Source of the DNA: Nicotiana tabacum
Lineage: Eukaryota; Streptophyta; Magnoliopsida; Solanales; Solanaceae
Direction: 5' to 3'
Assembly (NCBI RefSeq): GCF_000715075.1
Contig: NC_134103.1
Coordinates: forward strand, 72,665,519-72,729,518
DNA length: 64,000 nucleotides
Made by a program: the position numbers and the translations under genes. Below, one piece after another: positions 34,828 through 47,404 of the stretch (position 1 is the stretch's first letter; the number at the start of each line of letters is the position of its first letter). The notes under the pieces were generated by a model. That model worked only from the letters and a program-made list of their open reading frames with translations, was not told where the DNA came from and did not search any database.

Positions 34828-36960
34828 ATGGAAAACAACGAGCTCGGAAACATGGCTTTGGGAGATGTGGACGTTGAGGATGAACAAATGGATGAGGTTC
34901 CTCTTAAATCTCAAGCCAATAGACGAGGAGGAGTGCCTCAGGACTCCACCCCACCTCCACTAAGAGCGGCTCCACACCTGGTGTTGCCGAATGAAGGATA
35001 TGCAAGTGTAATAGTCCCTCCCCGTATTAGGGCGGGCAACTTTCAAATCACCAACGTGATGCTCACCTTGCTTGAGCAACGAGGGTTCTTCACCAGTGCT
35101 CCGGGTCAAAATGCATACAAACATTTGAAGGGGTTCGTGGATACATGTTGGGGGAGTAAACAAACAAATGTCTCCTAGGTTTCTTTGAGGCTAAGACTTT
35201 TTCCCTTCTCTGTATGAACCAATTGGCAAAGGCTCAACTTCAACAAGTGCAAAACCCAAGGCAAGTCAATGCAATGGAAGGGGTAAACATGATGGTGAAC
35301 AAACGAAGAACAAAAGGTCCACAAGTGCAACAAAGAGTAGATAATTTTGTGCAAGAAGATAGTGGGTTTGATCAAGATGACTCTTATAATGACCAAGAAG
35401 AAGAGGTCCAATAAGTGAACAACTTTCAAGGCCCAAGCCAACAACAATGGAGATCTCAAAAAAATCAAGGAAATTAGAATTCTCACAACCAAGGTAATTG
35501 GAGTGGTGGAAATAATCAAAGAAATTGGAGTAACAACAACAATCAAGGAAATTGGGGTGGTGGCAATAATCAAGGAAATTGGCATAACTACAATAACCAA
35601 GGCAATTGGGGAGGTAACAACCGGGAAAATCGGGGGTCGGGTTTTCAAAGGCCCCTGATGTATCAACAACCAAGCAACCCGCCTCCTTATCCTTCCCAAA
35701 GTCCTAGTTCTTCCAATAATGAAATGGGACGTATTGAGAACATGTTCAAGCAAATAATGTAGAATAATGTTGATTCCGATGCGTAACTTTCCTCACACAA
35801 CAAATCGATCCGCAACTTAGAAGTGCAAATGGGGCAAATCTCTCAAGCTCTAAATTCTCGTCCTAAGGGGGCATTACCAAGTGACACGGTTGTGAACCCA
35901 AAGGGTGGGAGAAACACAGGGTATGACATGGCTATTACTATAAGAAGTGGAAAAGGTGGGAATGCACCCACCTCAAGTCAAAGGCAACTTGTGGATGATG
36001 AGCAAGTGGTACAAGAAGAAGAGATCATGAACAATGTAGTGCAAGCAAATGATGAAGTGCGGATTGATATTGATGACAATGTGGAAGAGACTCAAGAGGA
36101 AGTGAACCCGTCTAAGGATCATGTTATTGACATACCGGAACCGGTAGTGCAAAAGTCTAAGGCACCATTTCCTAAGCCTCCTCCTCCGTATCCTCAAAGG
36201 CTTGCCAAGCAAAATGGCGAGAACCAATTCAAAAAGTTCATGGACATGATGAAGAGTCTCTCAATCAATGTGCCATTAGTTGAAGCCTTGGAACAAATAC
36301 CCGGTTATGCAAAGTTTATGAAGGATTTAGTGACAAAGAAGTGGTCGATGAATTTTGAAACTATCAAAGTCACTCATCAAGTGAGTGCAATTGTGAATTC
36401 AATGGCTCCTAAATTGGAAGATCCTGGTGCTTTCACAATCCCTTGTACCATTGGAAGTGCCAAATTTGCTAAAGCTCTTTGTGATCTTAGGGCAAGTATC
36501 AATTTGATGCCCTATTTGGTTTTCAAGACTTTGGGAATTGGGAAATCGAGACCCATATCTATGAGATTACAAATGGCCGATCGTACCATGAAGAGACCAT
36601 TGGGAGTGATTGAAGATGTATTGGTTCGTGTTGATAAATTCATTCTTCCGGCGGATTTTGTATTCTTGATTGTGAAGTGAACTATGAGGTGCCGATTATT
36701 CTTTGAAGACCTTTACTTGCTACGGGAAAGGCTCTTGTTGATGTGGAAGCCGAAGAACTCACTTTCCGGGTGGGTGATGAAAAGGTGGTATTCCACGTGT
36801 GCAAATCTATGAGGCAACCAAATAGCAATGAAGTGTGTTCTTTCGTGGACTTGGTGACCGATGTGATTGTTGATGACACAAGTGCCACGATTAATGTGGG
36901 TAATATGTTGGAGGCCGTCTTGCTCAACTTTGATGATGACGAGATGGATGCCTTTATGTA
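34828..36960 (+). pseudogene. Athila gag-protease (broken, internal deletion)
   Basis: Gag begins MENNELGNMALGDVDVEDEQ and reaches HLKGFVDTC; after a stop, LRLRLFPFSL follows, and then the sequence jumps near 35210 directly to a late-gag stretch (MNQLAKAQLQQVQNPRQVNA), so the central capsid region is missing. An Asn/Gln/Gly/Trp-rich segment (35440-35640) replaces a normal zinc knuckle. The protease part from 35823 contains PFPKPPPPYPQRLAKQ and the motif CDLRASINLMP, where the usual Gly after D-L/S is Arg, likely inactivating. Further stops occur at about 35415, 35760 and 36678. Confidence 0.8.
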
Positions 36961-37842
36961 ATGTATGAACTCTTTGCAAGGGATGGGGTCGTACAACTAT
37001 GCACCCTGGAAACTTTCCTTGGATCTTGAAAATAGGAAAACTCCTCCTACAAAGCCTTCAATTGAAGAGCCTCCTACCTTGGAGTTGAAGCCATTGCCTC
37101 CACATCTTCGGTATAAATTTCTTGGCCCTTGTTCTACCTTACTGGTTATTCTTTCCTCTTGTTTGACTAACGTGCAAGTTGACTTTACATTGGCGGTGCT
37201 CCACAAGAGGAAGAAGGCTATTAGGTGGACTTTGGCGGATATTCGGGGAATAAGCCTCGCATTTTACATGCACAAGATTAACTTGGATGAAGAGGCCAAA
37301 CCATATATTGAATATCAAAGGAGACTCAATGAGACTGTGCAAGACGTGGTCAAAAAGGAGATTATCGAGTGGTTGGATGCCGGGGTTATCTACCCCATTT
37401 TCGATAGTTCGTGGACTTCTCTGGTGCAATGTGTCCCAAAGAAGGGGGCATGGCGGTTGTCCCCAATGATAAGAATGAGTTTATTTACACAAGAACGTTG
37501 ACCGGGTAGAGAGTGTGTATGGACTATCGCAATCTAAACAAAGTCATAAGGAAGGATCACTTTCCACTTTCTTCCTTGACCAAATGTTTGATAGGTTGGC
37601 TGGCCATGGTTTCTATTGCTTTCTGGATGGATATTCGGGCTACAACCAAATCCTTATTGCTTCGGAGGATCAAGAGAAAACAACGTTTACATGTCCCTAT
37701 GGTACATTCACCTTTAAGAAGATGCCATTTGGTCTATGTAATGCACCAGCGGCTTTTCAAAGGTGTATGATGGTGATCATCACGGACATGGTAGAGGACT
37801 ACCTTGAAGTTTTCATGGATGACTTCTCGGTTTGTAGTCCTG
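36961..37842 (+). pseudogene. Athila reverse transcriptase, N-terminal and catalytic part
   Basis: LELKPLPPHLRYKFLG opens the pol linker. RT landmarks: WLDAGVIYPI, CMDYRNLNK, DGYSGYNQILIA, FTCPYGTFTFKKMPFGLCNA and the catalytic box EVFMDDFSV (about 37805-37830). A frameshift near 37500-37520 breaks it. Directly after the catalytic box the sequence switches to leader DNA of the nested minus-strand element; thumb and N-terminal RNase H are missing. Confidence 0.85.
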
Positions 37843-37905
37843 AATTAGAACTATAAACTATTCCAACAGTATTGACTTCCAATCCTCGGCAACATCGTCA
37901 AAATT

Positions 37906-39292
37906 TGACGAGCTCAAAACACACACCTAAATATGCTCGCTAGTCAAAGATAGTATCGAAAATTATTGTATCCACAGGGATTGGAGTTAAACAGTATTTT
38001 CGTAGCTTGTAGCTAGATTGCTATCCAAGATGATAAACAGTTGAGATTATATGATTAAGAACTAAAATTAACTAAGACCCTAGATCTAATTGACTAATGA
38101 CAATTGAACAAAAGTAAGTAAAGAAGATATCAATGGGAGAAAATAGGGGTTGATTGGATAAGTGCAAGATAATTGTCTCGGATTTAACTCTCGTTAATTC
38201 ACTTCTAATTTTCAAGTGAGTCTCTCGAATTCACTCAATTATTAGTTCAAACTTTTAGTAGAAACTCCTCTCTCAATTAAGTCTCAACCTCATAATATGA
38301 ACCAATTTATGCTCGGTGAAGATATGCAGGAATTCGTAGTGGATTGGTCTTTAGGAGAACCTCTTTCGATTATCCTCCAAACTAGGTCTAAACAATAATT
38401 CAACTAGCCTATTTCGATTACTAAGAAGAATTAATGAGTTCAACCAACAAGATGATGCAAAAACCTCACAAGTTATGCCTCTCTCGATTACATGAACATA
38501 TGAATATAAATGCAATAATTAAATCACCCAAAATGATTAAATACATAAAAAAACTATATTTAATATCCCCAAACAATCATCAAAATGCCAAATCCATCAA
38601 TCCCCAAAGAGAACTACTCCATAGATACGAAGTAATTTAACACAAATATAAGGAAAAGTATTAAACGATCCAAACTCTTGTCTTGAGTGAGGATTGAATG
38701 ATGAACTCCTTGTGCTTTAGCTTCTCCACCTTCTCTCTAGCCTCCTTAGGTCTGAGATGTGTCCAAAAGTCTAGAAAATACCGTTTTCCATGTATTTACA
38801 CCAAGTAGGGTCGAGCCCAAACGAAATCACTATTTCCTAGCCGAAATGGGAAAACTTGCTAACTTATTGTATTTCATGCATCACACTGTGTGTAGCAGGG
38901 TGCGTAGCATTAGTGCTTTTTCCTGACAGAACCCAAAAACCCAGTATCTGAAGTTTGCTATTTTCTGACAGAATTTTACCCTGATGTGTCGCACTGTGCG
39001 GCGCACCAGTGCATTTTTTCAGCAGATTATTCTTTCTTGAATTTTGACACCCAGAAGTGATCCCCGACTCCCGAACATGATTCCGGCTTAATTCTTTGGG
39101 CTTTTACTCAGAATTCAAAGCTCCAATTAGCTCCAATTAGTTCCATAACATTTACATAGCTCGGAACCACTCCTAAAGGCATAAAACACACAATTAGTGC
39201 AAAATACTAGAAATTAACGCTCAAACTCAATTAAAATACAGTAAATTGGAATGTAATAGGCGACTAAAACATGAGATTATAGCCTACCATTA
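37906..39292 (-). repeat. 3' LTR of the nested Athila-like element
   Basis: Minus strand starts TAATGGTAGGCTATAATC (TG changed to TA) and ends GAGCTCGTCA. It aligns over its full length with 43611-44996 with scattered substitutions. Plus-strand segments such as GCACTGTGTGTAGCAGG (38883) and GATGTGTCGCACTGTGCGGC (38983) are degenerate GC-rich words. Confidence 0.85.
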
Positions 39293-40880
39293 ACACCTCA
39301 CAATTAAACCATTGCTCGTCCTTGAGCAATCACACCACACTTTATATAGACACGGCCTTACTAAGCAACTCTCCTAACTCATTACACCAAGAATATTTAA
39401 AATAGACTAAGCACAATAGTGTAACATCTTCACCTCAAGAATTGACTCAAAAGCACCATGCATTATTTACAACTCACTCACTTACTCTAACATAGAGGTC
39501 AACAATATTGCCTTTCCTTCACGAATCAAGTTCCCTCACAATAATAGAGAGTAGTTTCACACACAATAAAAGTTAAGAATAATTAGGAGCTCAAGATAGA
39601 AAGAATTCACTCACTCCCAAAAACAACATTCATATGCCAAAAATATGCACTATAGGCTTGCCCGTAGTGTACTACTCAACTAATCGAGCTCATTCAGTCA
39701 AGGATCAAATAGGACTTTAAATGGTTTGTAATGTAGGCTACGGGAAGGGTAGGATACATTTAGATATAAGAGTGACTACACCTCCCTAAGCACTTTAATA
39801 CATATATTTCATTGTTCGAAACCCTACGCTTATGTCAAACTATAACTCCACCTTCACATCAATATACATTAACTTCCAACTTATTTAATAACCAATATCA
39901 AGGAATAGTTTTCACAATCTTACAATTAATCTCTTTTTTTTTCTTTTTTCTCAATTCAAGTGGCTCTTACTTTTTCAAAACAGTGCACCTTTTTCCTTAT
40001 TTCAATAGTTCCACTCGAAAGCCAAACCAACTACCCCACACTTTAACTTTTACAAAGTTCATACCAAATTCAAGTGCTCACGAGAGGTAAAAGGTTCAAA
40101 TATATGGTCAAGTCAAACAAATAGGTAAGGCTTGTAATGTGGTTGCCAAAAGAAACAGGATTACAGGATCAACGGGTTAACATAACAATTAGGTGGGTAA
40201 AAGCATATAATTTGCTCAACAAAGAAATGCCTATATCACTTCCCAGACTGAACAAAACTACTATTTTGCTTTGCAAATACACGAGGCAAGTTCTAGATAT
40301 CAAATGCAATGCACAGAATAATACAAAAATCTCACACACATATGGAATATAACTCACTCAAGATTTGATGATCAAGACTCTCTAGTCAAAGCAGTTAAGC
40401 AAAGATAAACTTATACAGTTTAAGTTGCTTATGCACGAGTCAAAAACTGAGCCTAAGCATCACAACTAAAGCACTCACTATTCTCAAGGCATAATAAAGT
40501 CAAGAGATATTGCTTCCAATTCAAATCATAGCACAAGGTTTCCTACTTCTAAAAACAAAAACTAACTACACCTAATTTAAACAAAACTCTTAGAAAAGAA
40601 CCGCGGCACAAAGAAAAACCAATGGGGAATTATTACACTACCTAACAAAAGAAAATTTTTTTGTCTTTTTCTTTCGACTTAAATCCCTCAAGAAACTTGT
40701 CGAATGATATCCATCGTCGGGAAAAGTCAAAAAAGTTTAAAAATATTTTGTTTTTTTTTCAATTTTATAAAACAAAAACTAAAACTAACATACATACAAC
40801 ATACAACATATAATTATCCCCCTACTCCACACTTTAAGTTGTGGCATGTCCCCATGACACACAATTAAAAAGCATAAGGT
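39293..40880 (-). other. Nested element, non-coding 3' region
   Basis: No coding frame. GTGTGGAGTAGGGGG (complement at 40819-40833) and TGTGGGGTAGTTGG (near 40029) are purine-rich, polypurine-tract-like patches on the minus strand. The true tract beside the LTR is weak (AATTGTGAGGTG). Confidence 0.5.
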
Positions 40881-40901
40881 AGAGGAAACTTCCCTGAATA
40901 T

Positions 40902-43343
40902 CTAGTCGGAGTCTGAGTCGAAGTTGGGCTCCATTCCACGCGCCCGAACCAGTGCATACATCCATGCAGACTTCTTTTTCTCAGCCTTCTTGGGGTGTAC
41001 CCCACACTTATCTTCCTCACTCGTCGCAGCCTTCTCTTTTGAACTCTTCACCTTCCACTCAACATTTGCAGCTGGCTTCTCCTTTTGTGCCCCTGTTTCT
41101 ACATTCATCTCAAAAGTTACAGTCTCCTCCCCCACTCTAAGCATGAGATTTCTATCATGTATGTCTAATATTGCTCAACCCGTTGCTAAGAATGGTCTTC
41201 CTAAAATGAGAGGGACCTCCTTATTCTCCTCCATATTTACTACAATAAAGTCCACAGGAAATACAAATTTATCTACCCGCACTAAAATATCTTTCACTAT
41301 CCCCTCGGGTATCAGAGTTGTTTAGTCAGCAAGTTGCAAAGATATTGGTACCAACCTTATCTCTCCAATCTCACTCTCCAACTTCCTGTAAATAGACAAA
41401 GGCATTAAATTAATTGAGACACCAGAATCACATAAAGATTTATCAAATTTAATAGAGCCTAAAGAGAAAGGTATAGTAAAACTCTCTGGATCTCCATATT
41501 TTTGTGGGAGTTTATTTTGCAAGATAGCACAGCAATGCTCTGTGAGTTTGACCACTGACATCTCCTCGACCTTCCTTTTCTTTGTAAGGATCTCCTTCAA
41601 GAATTTTGCATAAGATGGCATTTGAGATAACACCTCTGTGAATGGCCAGTTTACATTAACCTGTCTCAGCATATCTAGGAATCTCTCAAATTGTTTATCA
41701 ATCTTCTCTCTATAAAGCTTTTGGGGAAAAGGTAAAGCATGCGTGTGCTTGCTCACATCATCAGATTCCTCCCTTCTTGAAGTTTCCTCCTTCTTCTTTT
41801 TGTCAGCTCCCTTCTTTCCTTTCTTCTTCTCAATATTTTTATCATCTTCAACTTTTAGCTCCTTCCCACTTTCTTTTTCAGGCGCAGTTTCTTCTTGAAT
41901 TGGAGTGGGATCCTTCAACACTTGTCTGCTTCTCAAGGTCACAACATTTACCATTTCTTTAGGATTCTTTTCAGTACCAGCTGGCAGAGTACCTGGGATT
42001 CTCTCAGATAATATAGTTGTAATTTGTCCCACTTGTCTCTCCAAGTTACGCAAACCTGTCCGAAGTTCCTTGATAGCTGCACCATGAGCATCTAATCTTT
42101 CATCAGTCTTTACAAAAAAGGATTTCATAAGATCTTCTAACCCCGACTGAATTGGTTGTTGAGGCTGAAACTATGGCCTTTGTTAATTCACAAAACCAGG
42201 CGCTCCTTGAAATCTGGAGTTGTTTTGTTGCCATGCATTTCCTGTACCCCCGGGTGAACTCCATGAAAAACCGGGGTGCTTCTGACCCATTGCATTGAAA
42301 TTGTTATTACCCACAACATTAACTTCCTCCATTGAAGCTTAACACTTATGAGTAGGGTGTCATCTTTCACATATGTCACATGCTGCATGAGGCTCATTAT
42401 GTATTTAAGCTAAGGCTAGCTTCCTTATTTCCTTTGCCATGGCATCAAGTTGTACATGCATCGATGTGTTCGCATCAACTTGGTGAACTCTAGTTGTACT
42501 TCTTCTTTCAGCAATTTCAGACGGCCACTGATTTACATCCTCAGACAACTCATTTAAAATTGTGACTATCTCCTCTGGTGTTTTTTTTAATCAATGGACC
42601 TCCAACTGCGTTGCTCAATGTCCTGCGTGAGGTTGGTGTCAACCTATCCCAAAAATCCTGGAGTTGCCTCCAGAGTTCTATTCCACTATGCTGACAGTTA
42701 CGCATTATTTCTTTGAACCTCTCCCAAGCTTCAAATACCGTTCAGTCTCATTCTGATAGAAGTTGTGGATCTCCTTTCTAAACTTGACCGTCTTTGCTGA
42801 TGAGAAATATTTGTCAAAAGATTTCTGGTCATCTCATCCCATATTCTAATAGATCCATTAGGCAAGCTTTGAAGCCAGTGCTTTGCATCATCCTTGAGAG
42901 TGAAGGGGAATACCCTTAAGTAGACTGCATCTTGTGACACACCATTATATTGGAAGGTGTTCATGATCTTCTCAAAGTCCATCAGATGATTGTTTGGATC
43001 TTTGTTCATCTTTTCTCTGAAGACACAACTATTTTGAAGGGTTTGAAGCAACCTTTGTTTTAACTCGAAATTGTTGGCTGCAACTGGTGGAGGTCTAACA
43101 CTTAATAAACCTTGGTTATAGACCGGCCTAGCATAATCACCAAGTGGTATCTCTTGGCAGGAGTTATGTTTCCGAACTGTTCTGGAACCAAAGGCTAATT
43201 CTGAGCTATTCTTCGAGCTCTCTCCTCCCCATAAGCAATTTGTGAATCTCTCAGAGCGCTTCTTCAGCATCTCTTACAGCTTTTTCTCTAAGTTGGGTTG
43301 CCTTTCTCGCAGTCAAATTAACATTATCAACATCTCCCGCCAT
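40902..43343 (-). pseudogene. gag-protease of the nested Athila-like element (broken)
   Basis: The frame starts MAGDVDNVNLTARKATQL at 43343. The capsid region carries NNFELKQRLLQTLQNS, DPNNHLMDFEKIMN and FPFTLKDDAKHWLQSLP (42800-43060), followed by a Gln/Asn-rich nucleocapsid region and DERLDAHGAAIKELRTGLRN (from about 42112). A Lys/Glu-rich linker precedes the protease SLCDSGVSINLMPLSIYRKL with an intact D-S-G (about 41370-41440). The frame ends GMEPNFDSDSD at 40902. A frameshift lies near 43255, plus stops near 42180 and 42350 and others. Confidence 0.8.
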
Positions 43344-43588
43344 CTTTTCTTTGGTTGAGGATTGCCCAACCGTCTCTGTATTCTCGGGAAGATTTCTTTC
43401 CTTCCTTAACTATCGTAGATGTTTCTCGATTTCTGGTTCGTATGGTAGAAATTCCTTCCCTGAATATCGGGTCATGCACCAATCTAACATGTAGCATGCG
43501 CACAGTCAAAGAGCACCCAAACGTAAAAAGAGAAAAACAAAATTCCTGAATTAGCACTAAAACTATTCCAACACTATTGATTGTCAAT

Positions 43589-43605
43589 CCCCGGCAACGA
43601 CGCCA
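43589..43605 (-). other. Primer-binding site of the nested Athila-like element
   Basis: Minus strand TGGCGTCGTTGCCGGGG directly follows the 5' LTR. A decayed second copy (TGACGATGTTGCCGAGG) lies at 37884-37900. Confidence 0.8.
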
Positions 43606-43610
43606 AAATT

Positions 43611-44996
43611 TGACGAGCTCAAAACACACACCTATATATGCTCGCTAGTCAAAGATAATATAGAAAATTATCATATCCACGGGGATTGGAGTTAAACAGT
43701 ATTTTCGTAGCTTATAGCTAGATTGCTATCCAAGATGATAAACAATTGAGATTATATGATTAAGAACTAAAATTAATTAAGACCCTAGATCTAATTGACT
43801 AATGGCAATTGAATAAAAGTAAGCAAAGAAGATATCAATGGGAGAAAATAGGGGTTGATTGGATAGGTGCAAGATAATTATCTGTGCTTTAACTCTCGTT
43901 AATTCACTTCTAATGTTCAAGTGAGTCTCTCGGATTCACTCAATTATTAGTTCAATGTTTAGTAGAAACTCCTCTCTCGATTAAGTCTCAACCTCATAAT
44001 ATGAACCAATTTATGCTCGGTGAAGATATGCACGAATTAGTAGTGGATTGGTCTTTAGGAGAACCTCTTTCGATTATCCTCCTAACTAGGTCTAAACAAT
44101 AATTCAACTAGCCTATTTTGATTTCTAAGAAGAATCAATGAGTTCAACCAACAAGATGATGCAAAAACCTCACAAGTTATGCCTCTCTCGATTACATGAA
44201 CATGTTAATATAGATGCAATAATTAAATCACCCAAAACGATTCAATACATAAAAAAACTATAGTTAATACTCACAAACAATCATCAAAACACCAAATCCA
44301 ACAATCCCTAAAGAGAACTACTCCATAGATACGAAGTAATTCAACACAAATATAAGGAAAAGTATTAAACGATCCAAACTCTTGTCTTGAGTGAGGATTG
44401 AATGATGAACTCATTGTGCTTTGGCTTATCCACCTTCTCTCTAGCCTCCTTAGGTCTTAGATGTGTCCAAAAGTCCAGAAAATACCGTTTTTCATGTATT
44501 TATACCAAGTAGGGTCGGGCCCAAATGACATCACCCTTTCCTAGCCGAAATAGGAAAACTTGCAAACTTATCGTATTTCATGCGTCGCACTATGCGTAGC
44601 AAGGTGCGTAGCATTAGTGATTTTTCCTGACAGACCCTAAAAACCCAGTATTTGATGTTTGCTATTTTCTGACAGAATTTTACCCTGATGCGTCGCCCAG
44701 TGCAGCGCACCGGTGCATTTTTTCAGCAGATTATTCTTCCTTGAATTTTGATGCCCAGAAGTGATCCTCGACCCCCGAACATGATTCCGGATTAATCCTT
44801 TGGGCTTTTTCTCAGACTTCAATGCTCCAATTAGCTCGAATTAGTTCTATAACATCTATATAGCTCGGAATCACTCCTACAAGGAATACAATATACAATT
44901 AGTGCAAACACTAGCAATTAACGCCTAAACTCAATTAAAGTGCAGTAAATTAGAATGTAATAAGCGACTAAAATATGAGATTATAGCCTACCATCA
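43611..44996 (-). repeat. 5' LTR of the nested Athila-like element
   Basis: Minus strand starts TGATGGTAGGCTATAATC and ends GAGCTCGTCA. It ends on the plus side at CCATCA, next to the Athila RNase H sequence. Confidence 0.85.
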
Positions 44997-46534
44997 AGTG
45001 CAAAGGTTATTGTTCCTACGAATCATGCGACACTTCGCTATCTTATGAGCAAGAAATATTCAAAAGCTCGGTTGATGAGATGGGTGCTATTGTTGCAAGA
45101 GTTTGATATTAACATCCAAGATCGAAAATGGGGTGAAAATCAAGTGGCGGTCCACTTGTCCCGTTTGGAGGAGGAGGGGAGGCCGCATAATGGCCTTTAA
45201 ATCAATGACTCCTTCCCCTATGAGCAACTCTTAGCTATCTCAATGATGTAGATGCCATGGTTCGCGGATCTAGCAAACTTCCATGCGTGTGGAATCATCC
45301 CGGATGAGTTCTCTTCAAATCAAAAAAAGAAGCTCAAACGGGATTGTCAAGATTATTATTGGGATGAGCCATACCTTTTTCAAATTTGCACGGATGAGGT
45401 AACTAGAAGATGTGTACCGGAAGAAGAGCAAAGTGATATTCTTTAGGCTTGCCATTCTTCGCCTTATGGTGGTCACCTTGGCGGAGCAAGAACGACGGCC
45501 AAAGTGCTAAGTTGTTGTTTCTATTGGTCCACTCTTTACAAAGATGCAAGTGATGTGGTGAAAAGATGTGATGAATATCAACGGGCCGGTGGAATCTCGA
45601 AGAAGAATGAAATGCCTCTCACAACCATTTTGGAGATTAATATCTTTGATGTGTGGGGTATTGACTTTATGGGTCCTTTTGTGAGTTCTTGTGGAAACAC
45701 CTATATCTTGGTTGCGGTTAGTTATGTGTCTAAATGGGTTGAGGCCATTTCTCTACCCAACAATGAAGCGAGAAGTGTGGTGGAGTTCTTGAAGAAAAAT
45801 ATTTTCACATGGTTTGATACTCCGCGGGCTATCATAAGCGATGGAGGGTCGCATTTTTACAACAAAGCTTTTGACACTTTGCTTAGTAAGTATGGTATCA
45901 TGCATAAAGTTATGACTCCCTATCATCCACAAGCTGGCAATCAAGTGGAAGTTTCCAACCGGGAGATAAAAAGTATCTTGTCCAAAACAGTGAATGCTAA
46001 CCAGATGGATTGGTCAAAGAAGCTTGATGATGCATTATGGGCTTATCGGACTGCTTTCAAAACTCCTATCGGAATGTCTCCATACCGGTTGGTATTCGGA
46101 AAAGCTTTTCATCTTCTAGTATAACTTGAGCACAAATCTATGTGGGCTCTAAAGAAGTTGAATCTTTATTGGGATGCAACCACTAATTTGAGGGTAGCAC
46201 ATTTGAATGAATTGGATGAGTTCCGGTACAATGTCTATGCACGTTCATCTTTGTAAAAAGAGAAGATAAAGTACCTTCATGACAAATACATTTGGATCAA
46301 GAAGTTCAAGGTAGGCGATCTTGTGTTGTTATTCAACTCACGGTTGAGGATGTTTCCCGGAAAGCAGAAATCTAAATAGAGTGGTTCCTTTGAAATTATG
46401 TGTGTGACACCTTTTGGTGCATTGGCCTTGAAGAACAAAAATAATGAAGTATTCCGAGTAAATGGTCACCGGGTGAAGCACTATTTGGAAAAGGTTGATG
46501 ATGTCCACGTTGTGACGGTGATTCATTTCAAATG
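44997..46534 (+). pseudogene. Athila RNase H end and integrase (broken)
   Basis: The sequence resumes inside RNase H ([37 protein letters not shown]). Integrase shows the zinc-binding region ([32 protein letters not shown]), the core [29 protein letters not shown] and [19 protein letters not shown] with the D, D, E residues, and [20 protein letters not shown]. The C-terminal domain (KVGDLVLLFNSRLRMFPGK, VNGHRVKHYL) follows after a stop near 46122. Other stops occur at about 45200, 45446 and 46256. Confidence 0.85.
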
Positions 46535-46715
46535 ATGGTAATATGCGTCGTGCCGCGATGTTAAATCAGGTGCTTCTTGGGAGGCAAACCATGTTTCTTT
46601 TTCTTTTCTTCTTTTGTAGATAGGTGTTATTTTTGTACTAACTGGATTTGAAGTGTGTTGCATGGATGAGTGTACTTTACAAAATTGTGCAAAAATTGGC
46701 TAAGTGTGGAAAGAA

Positions 46716-47005
46716 TTGCGGATCGCAATTGTATTGTGCGGACCGCACACTTTTGGTTGCTACAGCAAAAGGCTCTCTGTAGATGCAAAAATACATTGCA
46801 GACCACACAAGTTGAATGTGGAAAATGTCAACTCTCTAAAGTTGGTCCGTCAGAGAAATGGTCGATCTGCGGCCGCGACACGAATTCTGCAGTCCGCAAC
46901 AAAACTTGCGGCTGCGCAACTAATTCTGTGGTCTGCAACAAAACCTGCGGCCATTAGGCCCTCAGGTAACAGAGTGCGAACCGCAATAGGAATTGTGTGT
47001 CCGCA
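46716..47005. repeat. GC-word array 1 in the Athila internal spacer
   Basis: Words of GCGGACCGC, GCGGCCGC, GCAGTCCGC and related form start at 46718, 46738, 46798, 46869, 46889, 46908, 46928, 46947, 46976 and 46997; most steps are 19-21 bases. Many show CG to TG or CA decay. Confidence 0.85.
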
Positions 47006-47404
47006 CTCAAACCCTCTTACTTTGCCAGAACTCGTTCACTATAAATAGCAAAAGCTAGTGCATTGTTTCCTTTTCCCACTCTAAGCTCACAAAGTGCACA
47101 ACTTAGTTGCTCACAAGCTTCGCAATTGTGATCACTCATATCTTGCACAAATTGATATCCGGTATGCATCATCATCTTGATTAATTTCTTTGAATTTTTA
47201 GATTTTTAGTAAAATTTTGGACCATTTGTCTGATTGAATCTATTTGAACAATCATGTGGGGTAAATATGTAGTGGGTAGACTGGTAAATGCTCTAAGGGG
47301 AATGGGTAAGTTGATTTTCATGCTTAGATGTTATTTCCATGTCAAATTTGTGCAAACATTTGAAGCCCTAGGTGATAAATGACTGTCTGTTCATAATTGT
47401 TAGA

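Larger units (their letters stand above)
37843..44996 (-). mobile_element. Non-autonomous Athila-like element (gag-protease only), minus strand
   Basis: LTRs at 43611-44996 (5') and 37906-39292 (3') enclose a gag-protease frame and a long non-coding 3' part, but no RT or integrase, resembling TR-GAG type elements. Beyond the 3' LTR, a second copy of the primer-binding site and about 45 bases of leader (37843-37905) continue before the Athila RT resumes. No target duplication is seen, and about 0.7-0.8 kb of Athila is missing at this site, so recombination or deletion followed insertion. Confidence 0.8.

Noticed and set aside
35175..35753. 192-codon minus-strand frame rich in Ile, Leu and Val, seemingly membrane-like
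   Set aside because: It is the reverse of the Asn/Gln/Gly-rich late-gag repeats of the Athila element.
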